Positions 7,969 to 16,332 of a stretch of DNA of 34,456 nt are shown here, piece by piece. Where the stretch lies: the NCBI GenBank assembly GCA_964450835.1, contig CAYVEQ010000017.1, forward strand, positions 1 through 34,456. Reading direction: 5' to 3'. Origin of the DNA: Caccocola sp964450835 (GTDB lineage: Bacteria > Synergistota > Synergistia > Synergistales > Synergistaceae). Numbering within the stretch: the first letter of the stretch is position 1; each line of letters begins with the position of its first letter. Made by a program: the position numbers and the translations under genes. A model generated the notes under the pieces. That model saw only the letters and a list, made by a program, of their open reading frames with translations. It did not search any database and had not been told where the DNA came from.

Positions 7969-8490
7969 GTGGCGAAAGAGACACAGCAGAACACAAAATC
8001 CTACAGCAGCAGGGGCCTTGAGCTTTCCGAACGCATAGTTTCCATTAACCGCGTCAGCAAAGTCGTAAAAGGCGGCAAGCGCTTCCGTTTCAGCGTACTG
8101 GTTGTAGTCGGCGACGGCGTGAGCCAGGTTGGACTCGGCACCGGCAAAGCGAAGGAGATCTCCGTTGCAATGAAAAAAGGGATAGAACACGCGAAGAAGA
8201 ATTTGCTCGACCTTAAAAAGAGCGGCCATACTCTTCCACATCCCATCATCGGCAGATTCGGCGCGGCCGAAGTTCTTCTCCGCCCGGCGGCGCCAGGTAC
8301 CGGAGTTCTCGCCGGATCTTCCGTGCGTCCCATTATGGAGCTTGGCGGTGTGAAAGACGTTGTCGCCAAGGTAACCGGAAGAACTTCTAACCCTATCAAC
8401 ATCGCTTACGCGACGCTTGACGCTGTAAAGCGTCTTCGTACCCGTGAAGAGATATACCGTCTGCGCGGCAAAGAGCGCAAGGAAGCCTAG
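7969..8490 (+). CDS. rpsE: 30S ribosomal protein S5
   Basis: S5 shapes the mRNA entry channel and affects decoding fidelity. The 173 residues contain the N-terminal double-stranded RNA-binding-like domain (SINRVSKVVKGGKRFRFSVL) and the C-terminal block APGTGVLAGSSVRPIMELGG. The GTG start at 7969 follows AAGGGGGCG at about 7954-7962. No resistance-type change can be assigned from sequence alone. Confidence 0.97.
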   Translation: MAKETQQNTKSYSSRGLELSERIVSINRVSKVVKGGKRFRFSVLVVVGDGVSQVGLGTGKAKEISVAMKKGIEHAKKNLLDLKKSGHTLPHPIIGRFGAAEVLLRPAAPGTGVLAGSSVRPIMELGGVKDVVAKVTGRTSNPINIAYATLDAVKRLRTREEIYRLRGKERKEA

Positions 8491-8505
8491 GAGGCAGTTT
8501 TTACC

Positions 8506-8688
8506 ATGGCTAAGCTTCGTATCACATGGAAAAAAAGTACGATTGGCCGTCCTCCGCACCAGGAGCGCGTAATAAAAGCTCTTGGCTTTCACAGGCTATA
8601 TGAGACTGTGTACCATGAGGATACACCGCAGATTCGCGGCATGATCAACAAGATTCCTCATCTGTTGGAATACTCGGTCGAGAAATAA
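8506..8688 (+). CDS. rpmD: 50S ribosomal protein L30
   Basis: L30 is a small alpha/beta large-subunit protein. The 60 residues (MAKLRITWKKSTIGRPPHQE to VEK) match the bacterial short form in length and in the IGRPPHQERVIKALG motif. TAGGAGGCA at about 8489-8497 overlaps the rpsE end and supports the ATG at 8506. rplO follows after 12 nt. Confidence 0.97.
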   Translation: MAKLRITWKKSTIGRPPHQERVIKALGFHRLYETVYHEDTPQIRGMINKIPHLLEYSVEK

Positions 8689-8700
8689 GGAGGTACTGGC

Positions 8701-9147
8701 ATGAAACTTCATGAACTGAGTCCCGTGCCGGGGTCACACCGGAAACCGAAACGTCTTGGTCAGGGCATAGGCAGCGGCAAAGGAAAGACCGCAGGAAAAG
8801 GCCATAAAGGCCAGAAGGCCAGAAAGAGCCCGGATATCAAGGCCAACTTTGAAGGCGGACAGATGCCGCTCGCCCGCCGCATACCGAAGCGCGGCTTCAG
8901 TAATTTCCGTTTTACGGTAAAGTACGAGACAGTAAATATCGCAGACCTTGAAGAACGTTTTGAAGCTGGCAGCGAAGTTACAGCAAAGGAACTGAGCGAG
9001 CTTCGTCTGGTTTCTTCGCCCGCGAGTCTTGTAAAGGTACTCGGAGCCGGGGAGCTCAGCAAGAATCTCAACGTAAAAGCCAACGCGTACAGCGCTTCCG
9101 CTGCGAAGAAAATCGAGACCGCAGGCGGCAGGGCTGAGGTGATATAA
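8701..9147 (+). CDS. rplO: 50S ribosomal protein L15
   Basis: L15 is a late-assembly large-subunit protein. The 148 residues have the glycine/lysine-rich extension (RLGQGIGSGKGKTAGKGHKG) and the C-terminal globular domain. AAGGAGGT at 8688-8695 supports the ATG at 8701. It ends one base before secY, so the two are probably translationally coupled. Confidence 0.98.
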   Translation: MKLHELSPVPGSHRKPKRLGQGIGSGKGKTAGKGHKGQKARKSPDIKANFEGGQMPLARRIPKRGFSNFRFTVKYETVNIADLEERFEAGSEVTAKELSELRLVSSPASLVKVLGAGELSKNLNVKANAYSASAAKKIETAGGRAEVI

Positions 9148-9148
9148 A

Positions 9149-10444
9149 ATGCTGGATTCATTCCGGGACACTTTTCGGCTGCCCGATCTGAAGCGCCGCA
9201 TATTTTTCACACTTGCGGCACTGTTTGTGTATCGTCTTGGCGCCCACGTGCCCACTCCCGGAGTGGATGCAACCGCCCTCGGAAGGCTTTTTGATCAGGG
9301 ATCCATTCTTGGATTCCTTGATCTTTTTGCCGGCGGGGCACTCAGCCGTTTCAGCATATTCGCGCTGGGAGTTACCCCCTATATCAACTCAAGCATCGTT
9401 ATGCAGCTCCTTGCCGTAGTATTCCCCAGCATTGAAAAACTGCAGAAAGAGGGAGAAGAAGGCAGAAAGAAGATTGTTCAGTGGACGCGCTACGGGACGA
9501 TTATTTTCGCGTTTATCCAGGCGGTTGGCATGACAGGCTGGCTGCGCGGTCTTGGCATATATACCGGAAACTTCATGGATATTATTCTGGTGTCTCTGAC
9601 CTTGACGACAGGCGCCGTGGCTGTCATGTGGATTGGCGAGATTATGTCCGACCACGGTATCGGCAACGGGACTTCTCTGCTTATCTTCGCCGGTATTGTT
9701 GTAAGAATACCTGAGGCGGTCGTGAGAACATTTTCGCTTGTCCGCCTCGGTGAAATGAATGTTCTTGTGCTCCTTCTTGCAGTCGCAATCATGCTTGCAG
9801 TCGTAGCGGGGTGCGTTATGCTTCAGGAAGGGCAGCGCCGTCTGCCGGTGCAATACGCAAAACGTATGGTCGGAAACAAAATGTACGGCGGGCAGAGCAG
9901 TTTTATCCCGCTCCGAGTGAACACCGCCGGAGTTATTCCGATTATCTTCGCCTCGTCCGTACTGCTTTTCCCCTATACAATCGCCGGACTTTTCCAACAC
10001 AGCGCGGCAAGAGTGGTTCAGCAGGCGCTCAGCCCGAGCAGCCCGATATATATGGTGCTGTACGTGATAATGATCGTCTTCTTCTCGTATTTCTACACAG
10101 CGGTTGTTTTCAAGCCGGATGATATTTCAAATAATATGAAGAAGAACGGCGGGTTCATTCTCGGCATTCGCCCCGGCAAACCGACTACCGATTACATAGA
10201 AAAAGTAATGGGTCGCATTACGCTCGGCGGCGCGGTTGCTCTCGCTGTGATAGCGGTCGTTCCTACGATGATGACCGGGGTTATGAACATAAATACCTTC
10301 TATTTTGGCGGGACGGCGGTTATAATCGTTGTCGGCGTCGCACTTGATACCGTGCATCAAATAGAAGGACAGCTCCTGATGCGTCATTACGAAGGTATCT
10401 TGAAACGCCGCGGCGGCAGAGGCGGCGGGCTTTTGAAGCTGTAA
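9149..10444 (+). CDS. secY: Preprotein translocase subunit SecY
   Basis: SecY forms the membrane channel through which proteins are exported or inserted, together with SecE and SecG. The 431 residues have the expected multiple membrane segments; the first hydrophobic stretch is near residues 17-33, and the plug and loop region reads VPTPGVD. The C-terminal cytosolic loop has GIRPGKPTTDYIEKV, a SecY signature. Its ribosome binding site (GAGGTGAT) lies inside rplO. Position after rplO and before adk is the standard spc-operon end. Confidence 0.98.
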   Translation: MLDSFRDTFRLPDLKRRIFFTLAALFVYRLGAHVPTPGVDATALGRLFDQGSILGFLDLFAGGALSRFSIFALGVTPYINSSIVMQLLAVVFPSIEKLQKEGEEGRKKIVQWTRYGTIIFAFIQAVGMTGWLRGLGIYTGNFMDIILVSLTLTTGAVAVMWIGEIMSDHGIGNGTSLLIFAGIVVRIPEAVVRTFSLVRLGEMNVLVLLLAVAIMLAVVAGCVMLQEGQRRLPVQYAKRMVGNKMYGGQSSFIPLRVNTAGVIPIIFASSVLLFPYTIAGLFQHSAARVVQQALSPSSPIYMVLYVIMIVFFSYFYTAVVFKPDDISNNMKKNGGFILGIRPGKPTTDYIEKVMGRITLGGAVALAVIAVVPTMMTGVMNINTFYFGGTAVIIVVGVALDTVHQIEGQLLMRHYEGILKRRGGRGGGLLKL

Positions 10445-10468
10445 TCCGAGGAGATGAAGTATTCAAAG

Positions 10469-11116
10469 ATGAGAATCATTCTTCTGGGTGCGCCTGGCGC
10501 CGGAAAAGGCACACAGGCGGACAGTATAAAAGCAAAGTACCCGCTTGCTCATATCTCAACCGGGGATATGCTCCGTTCCCATGTAAAACTCGGGACGGAA
10601 CTTGGCAAAGATGCTAAGGCTTATATGGATGCGGGCAAACTCGTGCCTGACGATGTTATTATCGCTATGATGGAACATCGTCTGCAGGATAACGACGCGA
10701 AGCAGGGCTTTATACTCGACGGTTTCCCACGCACTATCGCGCAGGCTGAGGCGCTTGATGAAATACTTGCCAAACTCTCGATTAAGCTCGACGCTGTCGT
10801 TAGCCTTGCCATTGACGACGACACTGTTGTAGCGCGTCTGACGTCGAGGAGAGTCTGCCGCCAGTGCGGCGAGATATACAACACCGCTCTGAAGCCGTCG
10901 GCTAAAGAGGGTGTGTGCGATAAATGCGGCGGAGAAGTTGTGCAGAGGGATGACGATAAAGAGGACGTTATCCGCAGGCGTCTTTCCGTTTTCCATGAGC
11001 AGACGGCCCCGCTTATCGACTATTACGGCAAAAAAGGACTGCTTGTCATCGTTGATGCAAGCGGAGACAAAAGTGCTGTTCTGCGAGCTCTGGAGCAGAA
11101 GAAGACAAACGCCTGA
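10469..11116 (+). CDS. adk: Adenylate kinase, zinc-lid form
   Basis: Adenylate kinase interconverts ATP plus AMP with two ADP. From ATG 10469 the protein is 215 residues, the usual length, starting MRIILLGAPGAGKGTQ with the P-loop at residues 7-15. The LID carries four zinc cysteines, C130, C133, C150 and C153, and GFPRT lies near residues 85-89. An in-frame ATG at 10454 would add MKYSK, but GAGGAG abuts it with no spacer, so I prefer 10469. It follows secY and overlaps map. Confidence 0.95.
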   Translation: MRIILLGAPGAGKGTQADSIKAKYPLAHISTGDMLRSHVKLGTELGKDAKAYMDAGKLVPDDVIIAMMEHRLQDNDAKQGFILDGFPRTIAQAEALDEILAKLSIKLDAVVSLAIDDDTVVARLTSRRVCRQCGEIYNTALKPSAKEGVCDKCGGEVVQRDDDKEDVIRRRLSVFHEQTAPLIDYYGKKGLLVIVDASGDKSAVLRALEQKKTNA

Positions 11117-11886
11117 TGATTACTTTTAAAACTGACCGCGAGATTGCCAAAATGCGCAGGGCCGGTCAGGTAGTGGCAGATACCCTTAAACTCATGAGGG
11201 ATCTTATAAAACCGGGAATCGATACATTGTCGCTGGACAGGGCGGCAGAGGAGCTGATTTTAAAAGCCGGCGGCAAGCCGGCATTCAAAGGTTATAAAGT
11301 TCCTTGGGTAACGGTTCCCTTTCCAGGCACGATTTGCGCGTCGATCAACAATGAAGTCGTGCATGGCATCCCCTCAAAGAGCAGAGTGCTTGATGAGGGA
11401 GATATAATCAGTATCGATACCGGTGCCTCGGTTGCCGGTTTCTTTGGTGACGCGGCCTGCACTTTTGCCGTGGGGAAAATCAGCGGTGAGCGACAGCGGC
11501 TGCTCGCTCTTACGCTTGAATCCCTTCATAGCGGTGTGAACGCGGTAAAACCGGGAGCGACCCTTGGGGACATCGGTCACGCGGTAGAAAGCACAGTTGT
11601 TCCCGTCGGCTATGGTCTTGTGAGAGACTATGCCGGTCACGGTATCGGACACAGGATGCACGAAGCGCCTCAGGTTCCCAATTTTGGCAAACCCGGCTGC
11701 GGTCTTGCCGTCAAACCGCGTATGACGTTTTGTGTTGAGCCTATGGTCATGACCGGGGGAGAAGAAGTGGAGTCCATGGCTGACGGGTGGACCGTCGTTA
11801 CTAAGGACGGGAGCGACGCCGCTCATTTTGAGTTCAGTCTCTTGGTTACCGAGGACGGTGCAGAGATCCTGACGCCATGGGAGTAG
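11116..11886 (+). CDS. map: Methionine aminopeptidase, type I
   Basis: This enzyme removes the initiator methionine from nascent proteins. The 256 residues carry all five metal ligands of the family (D101, D112, H175, E208, E239) and the substrate-contact histidine H84 in NEVVHGIPS. The motif around E239 is AHFEFSLLVTEDG, with Phe-Ser where FEHT is common, so it is slightly divergent but keeps the ligand. The start ATG overlaps the last base of the adk stop, and the gene ends inside the next ORF. Confidence 0.97.
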   Translation: MITFKTDREIAKMRRAGQVVADTLKLMRDLIKPGIDTLSLDRAAEELILKAGGKPAFKGYKVPWVTVPFPGTICASINNEVVHGIPSKSRVLDEGDIISIDTGASVAGFFGDAACTFAVGKISGERQRLLALTLESLHSGVNAVKPGATLGDIGHAVESTVVPVGYGLVRDYAGHGIGHRMHEAPQVPNFGKPGCGLAVKPRMTFCVEPMVMTGGEEVESMADGWTVVTKDGSDAAHFEFSLLVTEDGAEILTPWE

Positions 11887-12221
11887 AGTCCTCCAGATTT
11901 GCCGGCAGCTTCCGAATCGGAGATATAGTGATAGTGCGGCGCGGGAAATATACCGGCTGGCCTTTCGCTGTGGTAGGCGCGCGCGATGGGAGGATTTTGA
12001 TTGCAAACGGGGCGGAGTACACAGCCTCTAAGCCCAAGAAAAAAAATGTTATTCATCTGCAGCAGACGCACTACAATCTCGAAGATGTGGCCGGGCGTGT
12101 CGCTAGCGGGAAACCTCTGGACAACGGCTGGTTGATGCATGAGATTTCAGTTGTGATGAACAGAAACTGCACATCTTGCAAACAGGAGGATGGATCAGCC
12201 GAATGGCCAAAGAAGAGGTAA
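11877..12221 (+). CDS. KOW-domain RNA-binding-like protein
   Basis: This 114-residue protein starts MGVESSRFAGSFRIGDIVIV and has an N-terminal KOW-like fold segment (GDIVIVRRGKYTGWPFAVVG, about residues 15-34) of the kind seen in L14e and L24-type proteins, followed by a lysine-rich KPKKKNVIHLQQTH stretch. A comparable small KOW protein between map and infA occurs in Firmicutes and related lineages, so it is probably a ribosome-associated factor; its exact role is unknown. The start overlaps map by 10 nt and the end overlaps infA by 19 nt, in a third frame. Confidence 0.8.
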   Translation: MGVESSRFAGSFRIGDIVIVRRGKYTGWPFAVVGARDGRILIANGAEYTASKPKKKNVIHLQQTHYNLEDVAGRVASGKPLDNGWLMHEISVVMNRNCTSCKQEDGSAEWPKKR

Positions 12222-12421
12222 TCGAAGTAAAGGGCAAAGTTGTTGAACCGCTTCCCAACGCTATGTTTCGCGTAGAATTGGAAAACGGGCACAAAATTTT
12301 GGCTCATGTTTCGGGTAAAATGCGTATGCATTTCATCAGGATACTTCCGGGCGACAGGGTGCTTTTACAGCTTTCGCCCTACGACCTGACCCGCGGACGG
12401 ATAACATACAGATATAAGTAG
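12203..12421 (+). CDS. infA: Translation initiation factor IF-1
   Basis: IF-1 occupies the A site of the small subunit during initiation. From ATG 12203 the protein is 72 residues, the family standard, with the OB-fold sequence VVEPLPNAMFRVELENGHK and the C-terminal PYDLTRGRITYRYK. CAGGAGGATG at about 12183-12192 is the nearest ribosome binding site. Longer in-frame starts would add an unusual N-terminus. The first 19 nt overlap the KOW gene. Confidence 0.97.
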   Translation: MAKEEVIEVKGKVVEPLPNAMFRVELENGHKILAHVSGKMRMHFIRILPGDRVLLQLSPYDLTRGRITYRYK

Positions 12422-12473
12422 ACGATTAAATCGTCGCAGTGGAACAAGTTCAGTCAAGGAGGTCTCTCGTTTA

Positions 12474-12599
12474 ATGAAAGTAAGACCGTCGGTTAAGCCG
12501 ATATGCGAATACTGCAGAATTATCAAGCGTCACGGCGTCGTGCGGGTAATATGCAGCAAAAACCCGCGCCATAAGCAGCGCCAAGGTGCAAGGAGGTAA
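12474..12599 (+). CDS. rpmJ: 50S ribosomal protein L36, zinc form
   Basis: L36 is the smallest large-subunit protein. Reading from ATG 12474 gives 41 residues starting MKVRPSVKPICEYC, with zinc ligands C11, C14, C27 and H33. The usual length is 37-38 residues, ending KQRQG; here the frame runs on for GARR. Those extra codons are the AGGAGG ribosome binding site of rpsM (12591-12596). CAAGGAGG at about 12455-12462 serves rpmJ itself. Confidence 0.95.
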   Translation: MKVRPSVKPICEYCRIIKRHGVVRVICSKNPRHKQRQGARR

Positions 12600-12605
12600 C
12601 AAGGA

Positions 12606-12983
12606 ATGGCTCGTCTAGCCGGTGTCGACCTGCCGCGTGAAAAGCGAATCGAAATAGCCCTTACTTATATCTTCGGTATTGGGCCGGCAGTTGCGAACGA
12701 CATTATAAAAGTCACTGGGATTAACCCGAATACTCGCGTAAAAAACCTCACAGAGGAAGAAGAGCAGAAGCTCCGCGCGGAAATTGAAAACAACCGCCAC
12801 GTGGAAGGCGACCTTCGCCGCGATATAGCCATGAATATCAAGCGTCTGATTGATATCGGCTGCTACCGCGGTCTCCGTCACCGTCTCGGCCTTCCCGTAA
12901 GAGGACAGAGAACGAAGACGAACGCCCGCACGCGCAAAGGTCCGAAGAGGACAGTCGCAGGCAAGAAGAAAGCCACGAAATAA
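12606..12983 (+). CDS. rpsM: 30S ribosomal protein S13
   Basis: S13 sits at the top of the head and contacts the P-site tRNA and L5. The 125 residues include MARLAGVDLPREKRIEIALTY at the start, the helix-two-turn-helix region and the C-terminal basic tail GLPVRGQRTKTNARTRKGP. The ATG at 12606 lies 9 nt after AGGAGG, which overlaps the end of rpmJ. Confidence 0.98.
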   Translation: MARLAGVDLPREKRIEIALTYIFGIGPAVANDIIKVTGINPNTRVKNLTEEEEQKLRAEIENNRHVEGDLRRDIAMNIKRLIDIGCYRGLRHRLGLPVRGQRTKTNARTRKGPKRTVAGKKKATK

Positions 12984-13004
12984 GGTTTAGGGAGGGAACA
13001 ACAG

Positions 13005-13397
13005 TTGGCCAAACGTGTACAGCGCAGCCGCAAACGCAAGGAAAAAAAGAACGTAAGCTACGGTGTGGCTCATATATATTCGACATTCAACAACACAATA
13101 GTGACGCTTACCGACAAGCAGGGCAACGCGCTCTCCTGGGCATCCGGCGGCAACGTCGGCTTCAAGGGAACCCGTAAATCGACTCCGTACGCCGCTCAGA
13201 TGTCCGCGGCCCAGGCAGCGAAAGTGGCGCAGGATCACGGGGTTGTCGAGATAGATGTCGTCGTAAAGGGCCCGGGGCCGGGACGCGAATCGGCAATACG
13301 CTCGCTTCAGGCGGCCGGGCTTCAAGTCAATGTGATTACCGACGCAACGCCTATCCCGCACAACGGATGCCGTCCTCCGAAACGGCGCCGCGTGTAG
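13005..13397 (+). CDS. rpsK: 30S ribosomal protein S11
   Basis: S11 lies on the platform near the mRNA exit. The 130 residues contain the family motifs AHIYSTFNNTIVTLTD and VVKGPGPGRESAIRSLQAAG and end with the conserved TPIPHNGCRPPKRRRV. The start is TTG at 13005, supported by GGGAGGGA at about 12990-12997. It is between rpsM and rpsD as in most alpha operons. Confidence 0.97.
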   Translation: MAKRVQRSRKRKEKKNVSYGVAHIYSTFNNTIVTLTDKQGNALSWASGGNVGFKGTRKSTPYAAQMSAAQAAKVAQDHGVVEIDVVVKGPGPGRESAIRSLQAAGLQVNVITDATPIPHNGCRPPKRRRV

Positions 13398-13420
13398 TCC
13401 CCAAAGGAGGTACTTGTCAT

Positions 13421-14047
13421 ATGAGCAGATATACAGGACCTGTGTGCAGGCTTTGCCGCGCAGAGGGAACCAAGCTCTTTTTGAAAGGCGACCGCTGCTA
13501 TACGGCGAAGTGCGGTCTTACAAAGCGCAGCGCCAAGCCAGGCCAGCACGGAACCCGCCGCGGCAAGCAGAGCGAATATGGAATCCGTCTTCGCGAGAAG
13601 CAGAAACTTCGCCGCTTCTACGGAATCAATGAAGCCCAGTTCAGCACGATATATGAAAGGGCGACAAGAATGGCCGGACAGACCGGTCATAACTTCCTCC
13701 AGCTTCTTGAGCGCCGCCTTGACAACGTCGTTTACCGTCTCGGTTTCGGCGCGAGCCGCGCTCAGGCTCGCCAGCTTGTGAACCACGGCCATTTTACGGT
13801 AAACGGGCGCAAGCTCAATATACCGAGCGCGCTCCTCAAACCGGGCGACGTAGTCGCCGTGGCGGAAAGCAGCCGCGATATACAGATGCTCAAAGATAAT
13901 GCAGAGGCTTCCGCCGCGCGCAGCATCCCGGCATGGCTTGAATTTAATCCGGAAGCAATGTCAGGCACATTAGTCACTGTACCTGTTCGCGAGCAGATAG
14001 ATGTACCTGTGAACGAGCAGTTTGTTGTTGAATTCTATGCGCGTTAA
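13421..14047 (+). CDS. rpsD: 30S ribosomal protein S4, zinc-binding form
   Basis: S4 nucleates 30S assembly by binding the 16S 5' domain. The start is ATG 13421 (MSRYTGPVCRLCRAEG); an in-frame start at 13367 would overlap rpsK and add a sequence unlike S4. The product is 208 residues with C9, C12, C26 and C31 as a likely zinc site, and an S4 RNA-binding domain (RRLDNVVYRLGFGASRAQAR, about residues 94-113). CAAAGGAGGT at 13402-13411 is its ribosome binding site. Confidence 0.97.
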   Translation: MSRYTGPVCRLCRAEGTKLFLKGDRCYTAKCGLTKRSAKPGQHGTRRGKQSEYGIRLREKQKLRRFYGINEAQFSTIYERATRMAGQTGHNFLQLLERRLDNVVYRLGFGASRAQARQLVNHGHFTVNGRKLNIPSALLKPGDVVAVAESSRDIQMLKDNAEASAARSIPAWLEFNPEAMSGTLVTVPVREQIDVPVNEQFVVEFYAR

Positions 14048-14070
14048 TAAAACGGGAGGTGGGGGAGAAG

Positions 14071-15135
14071 ATGGAGCATGATCGCCATGAGATCATAGTA
14101 CAAGAATCCACCCCGTCGTATGGCAAGATAACTATCGAGCCCCTTGAAAGAGGCTATGGCGTAACGCTCGGCAACTCTCTGCGGCGCGTCCTTCTCTCTT
14201 CTATAAGCGGCGCGGCCGTGGTGGCTGTGCGCATAGAAGGGGTATTGCATGAATTCAGCACGATGCCGGGAGTTAAAGAGGACGTCATTGAGCTTCTCGT
14301 TAATATGAAGCATATTCCGGTGCGTTGCCACTCGTCCTCCGTCAGGACTCTGCGTCTGGAAGCCACGGGGCCTAAGGCCGTTACGGTTTCCGACATTGCC
14401 CCGGACAGCGAGGTAGAGTTCCCGGATCCCGATGCGTATATATGCACCATTGAGGACGGCCACTCCATTCTGATGGATATATATGTCGCCACAGGTACAG
14501 GCTACGCGCCTATTGACCGCCCCAGAGCATCGTACCTTCCGGTTGACGCGCTCCAGACCGACGCGCTCTTTTCTCCGGTACAGCGCGTAAAATACGACAT
14601 TCAGGACAAGCGCATGGGGCAGAGGACGGACTACGACAGCCTGACGCTTGAAATATGGACGAACGAGGTCATCTCGCCGGAGGCTGCCGTGATACAGGCA
14701 AGCCGTATCCTTAAAGGGTACTACGCTTCTGTTGTGGACGCGCTCGCGGGACGCGGCACCAGCGCTCTTGACGAAATAATCAAAAACGACCCCGCCGCGA
14801 TTTCCGCGCTCGGAGGCTCTAAGGGATTCGGCCCGGGGATGACTGGTTTCCCGATGGGGGAAAATTCCATATACACGCGACCTGTCAGGGATCTTGAGCT
14901 TTCTGTCCGCAGCGAAAATTGCCTTCTGCGCGGCGGAGTGCATATGATCGGCGAGCTTGTGTCGAAGACGAGGGATGATCTCCTTAAAATCCGCAATCTC
15001 GGCAAAATTTCTCTTAAAGAGATTGAGGAGAAACTTGCCAGATTCGACCTGCATCTGAGCGGCGACATAAGCGCGCCGATTGACGAAGACGATGCGGGTT
15101 TGGAGAACAACGAACAGAATCCGAAGGAGGAATAA
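14071..15135 (+). CDS. rpoA: DNA-directed RNA polymerase alpha subunit
   Basis: The alpha subunit dimerises to start RNA polymerase assembly, and its C-terminal domain contacts UP elements and activators. I place the start at ATG 14071 (MEHDRHEIIVQESTPSYGKI); a GTG at 14059 falls inside the ribosome binding site GGGAGGTGGGGGAG. The product is 354 residues: the N-terminal domain holds LGNSLRRVLLSSISGAAV, and the C-terminal domain is near residues 275-330 with KTRDDLLKIRNLGKISLKEI. An acidic tail ends the protein. Confidence 0.97.
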   Translation: MEHDRHEIIVQESTPSYGKITIEPLERGYGVTLGNSLRRVLLSSISGAAVVAVRIEGVLHEFSTMPGVKEDVIELLVNMKHIPVRCHSSSVRTLRLEATGPKAVTVSDIAPDSEVEFPDPDAYICTIEDGHSILMDIYVATGTGYAPIDRPRASYLPVDALQTDALFSPVQRVKYDIQDKRMGQRTDYDSLTLEIWTNEVISPEAAVIQASRILKGYYASVVDALAGRGTSALDEIIKNDPAAISALGGSKGFGPGMTGFPMGENSIYTRPVRDLELSVRSENCLLRGGVHMIGELVSKTRDDLLKIRNLGKISLKEIEEKLARFDLHLSGDISAPIDEDDAGLENNEQNPKEE

Positions 15136-15138
15136 GCA

Positions 15139-15492
15139 ATGAGACACCGCGTTAGTACAAGGCGGTTGGGTCGCTGCAGCGCCCACAGGTGGGCCATGCT
15201 GGGCAATATGGCGGCCAGTCTCTTTATAGAGGGGAGCATCGTTACAACCGAGACGAGAGCAAAGGAGCTTCGCCGCGTCGCAGAGAAGCTAATCACAAAA
15301 GCTAAGCTCGGAACGCTGAGCGACCGGCGTCTCGTAATCGCCAGAATCCCTCACAAAGAGGCGGTAAATAAACTGTTCAACGAGCTGGGGCCGAAGTACG
15401 CCGGGCGTAACGGCGGCTACACCAGAATAGTCAAGATCGGGGCCCGCATAGGCGACTCGTCGCCGATGGCTGTAATTCAGCTCGTAGACTAA
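15139..15492 (+). CDS. rplQ: 50S ribosomal protein L17
   Basis: L17 is a peripheral large-subunit protein near the tunnel exit. The 117 residues start MRHRVSTRRLGRCSAHRWAM and end with YTRIVKIGARIGDSSPMAVIQLVD. AAGGAGGAATAAG in the rpoA end serves as ribosome binding site, and only 3 nt separate the two genes. It is the last ribosomal gene, and the ECF module starts 9 nt downstream without a terminator. Confidence 0.98.
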   Translation: MRHRVSTRRLGRCSAHRWAMLGNMAASLFIEGSIVTTETRAKELRRVAEKLITKAKLGTLSDRRLVIARIPHKEAVNKLFNELGPKYAGRNGGYTRIVKIGARIGDSSPMAVIQLVD

Positions 15493-15501
15493 CACCTTGG
15501 T

Positions 15502-16332
15502 ATGGAGCAAGAAATACAATTTACTCTCAAAGGCGCGGAGTTCGCTTACGCGGATTCAGCCGTAAAGGTTCTCCGCGGCATCAATCTCGAAATCCGCGCC
15601 GGCGAGTGGGTTGCTCTTCTTGGTTCCAATGGCTCCGGTAAATCTACACTCTTAAAGATTTTATGCGCCCTGCTGACACCCACGCAGGGCTTTTGTTTTG
15701 TCCTAGGACGCGACACACGCGAAGCGAAAAAGAAAAATCCGCGGGGAGACGTAGCCATTGTTTTTCAGAACCCCGAAGATCAGATAGTGGCCGCGGTAGT
15801 CGAGGAGGAAGCCGCCTTCGGCCCGGAGAACATCGGCTGTCCGCCCGGCGAGATCTGTCTGCGGGTTGAGGAATCTCTTAAAGCTGCGGGACTCTGGGAG
15901 AGGCGGCTCGACCTTGTATCTTCGCTCTCAGGCGGCCAGAAGCAGCGCCTCGCTCTCGCGGGGGCGCTGGCGATGCGCCCCCGCGCGATATTGCTCGACG
16001 AGGCGCTTTCTATGCTTGACCCGCGCTCGCGGCTTGAATTTACCGAAATTATCGCCCGCGAGCACAAGAAGGGCGTTACAGTCGTAGAGGTTACACACCG
16101 TCTGGAGGAGATACGCCGCGCCGACCGCGCCGTGGTTTTGGCGGAAGGCCGGATTTTCTGCGATATGTCCGCATCACGTTTCCTGCGCAAAAGCGAAGCT
16201 GAACTCGCCGCGGCGCGCCTTCGCAAGCCGCCGCTTGAAACTCTCGCCGAAAGGCTGAAGAACGCAGGGCTTATCGAAGACGAGCCGCAAGGCACGGAAG
16301 CCTTGAAAGAAGAATTATGCCGATTGTTGTAG
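15502..16332 (+). CDS. ecfA1: ECF transporter ATPase 1 (EcfA1-type)
   Basis: EcfA1 pairs with EcfA2 and EcfT to energise several interchangeable vitamin- or metal-binding S components. The 276-residue ABC ATPase has Walker A GSNGSGKST at 41-49, Q-loop VFQNPEDQI near 88-95, signature LSGGQ at 142-146 and Walker B ending D166-E167, followed by a D-loop SMLDP. It lies directly after rplQ, where Firmicutes-type genomes also carry this module. No S component is in the window, so the substrate is open. Confidence 0.93.
   Translation: MEQEIQFTLKGAEFAYADSAVKVLRGINLEIRAGEWVALLGSNGSGKSTLLKILCALLTPTQGFCFVLGRDTREAKKKNPRGDVAIVFQNPEDQIVAAVVEEEAAFGPENIGCPPGEICLRVEESLKAAGLWERRLDLVSSLSGGQKQRLALAGALAMRPRAILLDEALSMLDPRSRLEFTEIIAREHKKGVTVVEVTHRLEEIRRADRAVVLAEGRIFCDMSASRFLRKSEAELAAARLRKPPLETLAERLKNAGLIEDEPQGTEALKEELCRLL

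Noticed and set aside
10454..10468. Earlier ATG for adk adding MKYSK
   Set aside because: GAGGAG directly abuts this ATG with no spacer, and the family N-terminus starts at MRIILLG.
14044..15186. A 380-codon minus-strand frame opposite rpoA
   Set aside because: Shadow of rpoA; no domain, no ribosome binding site.
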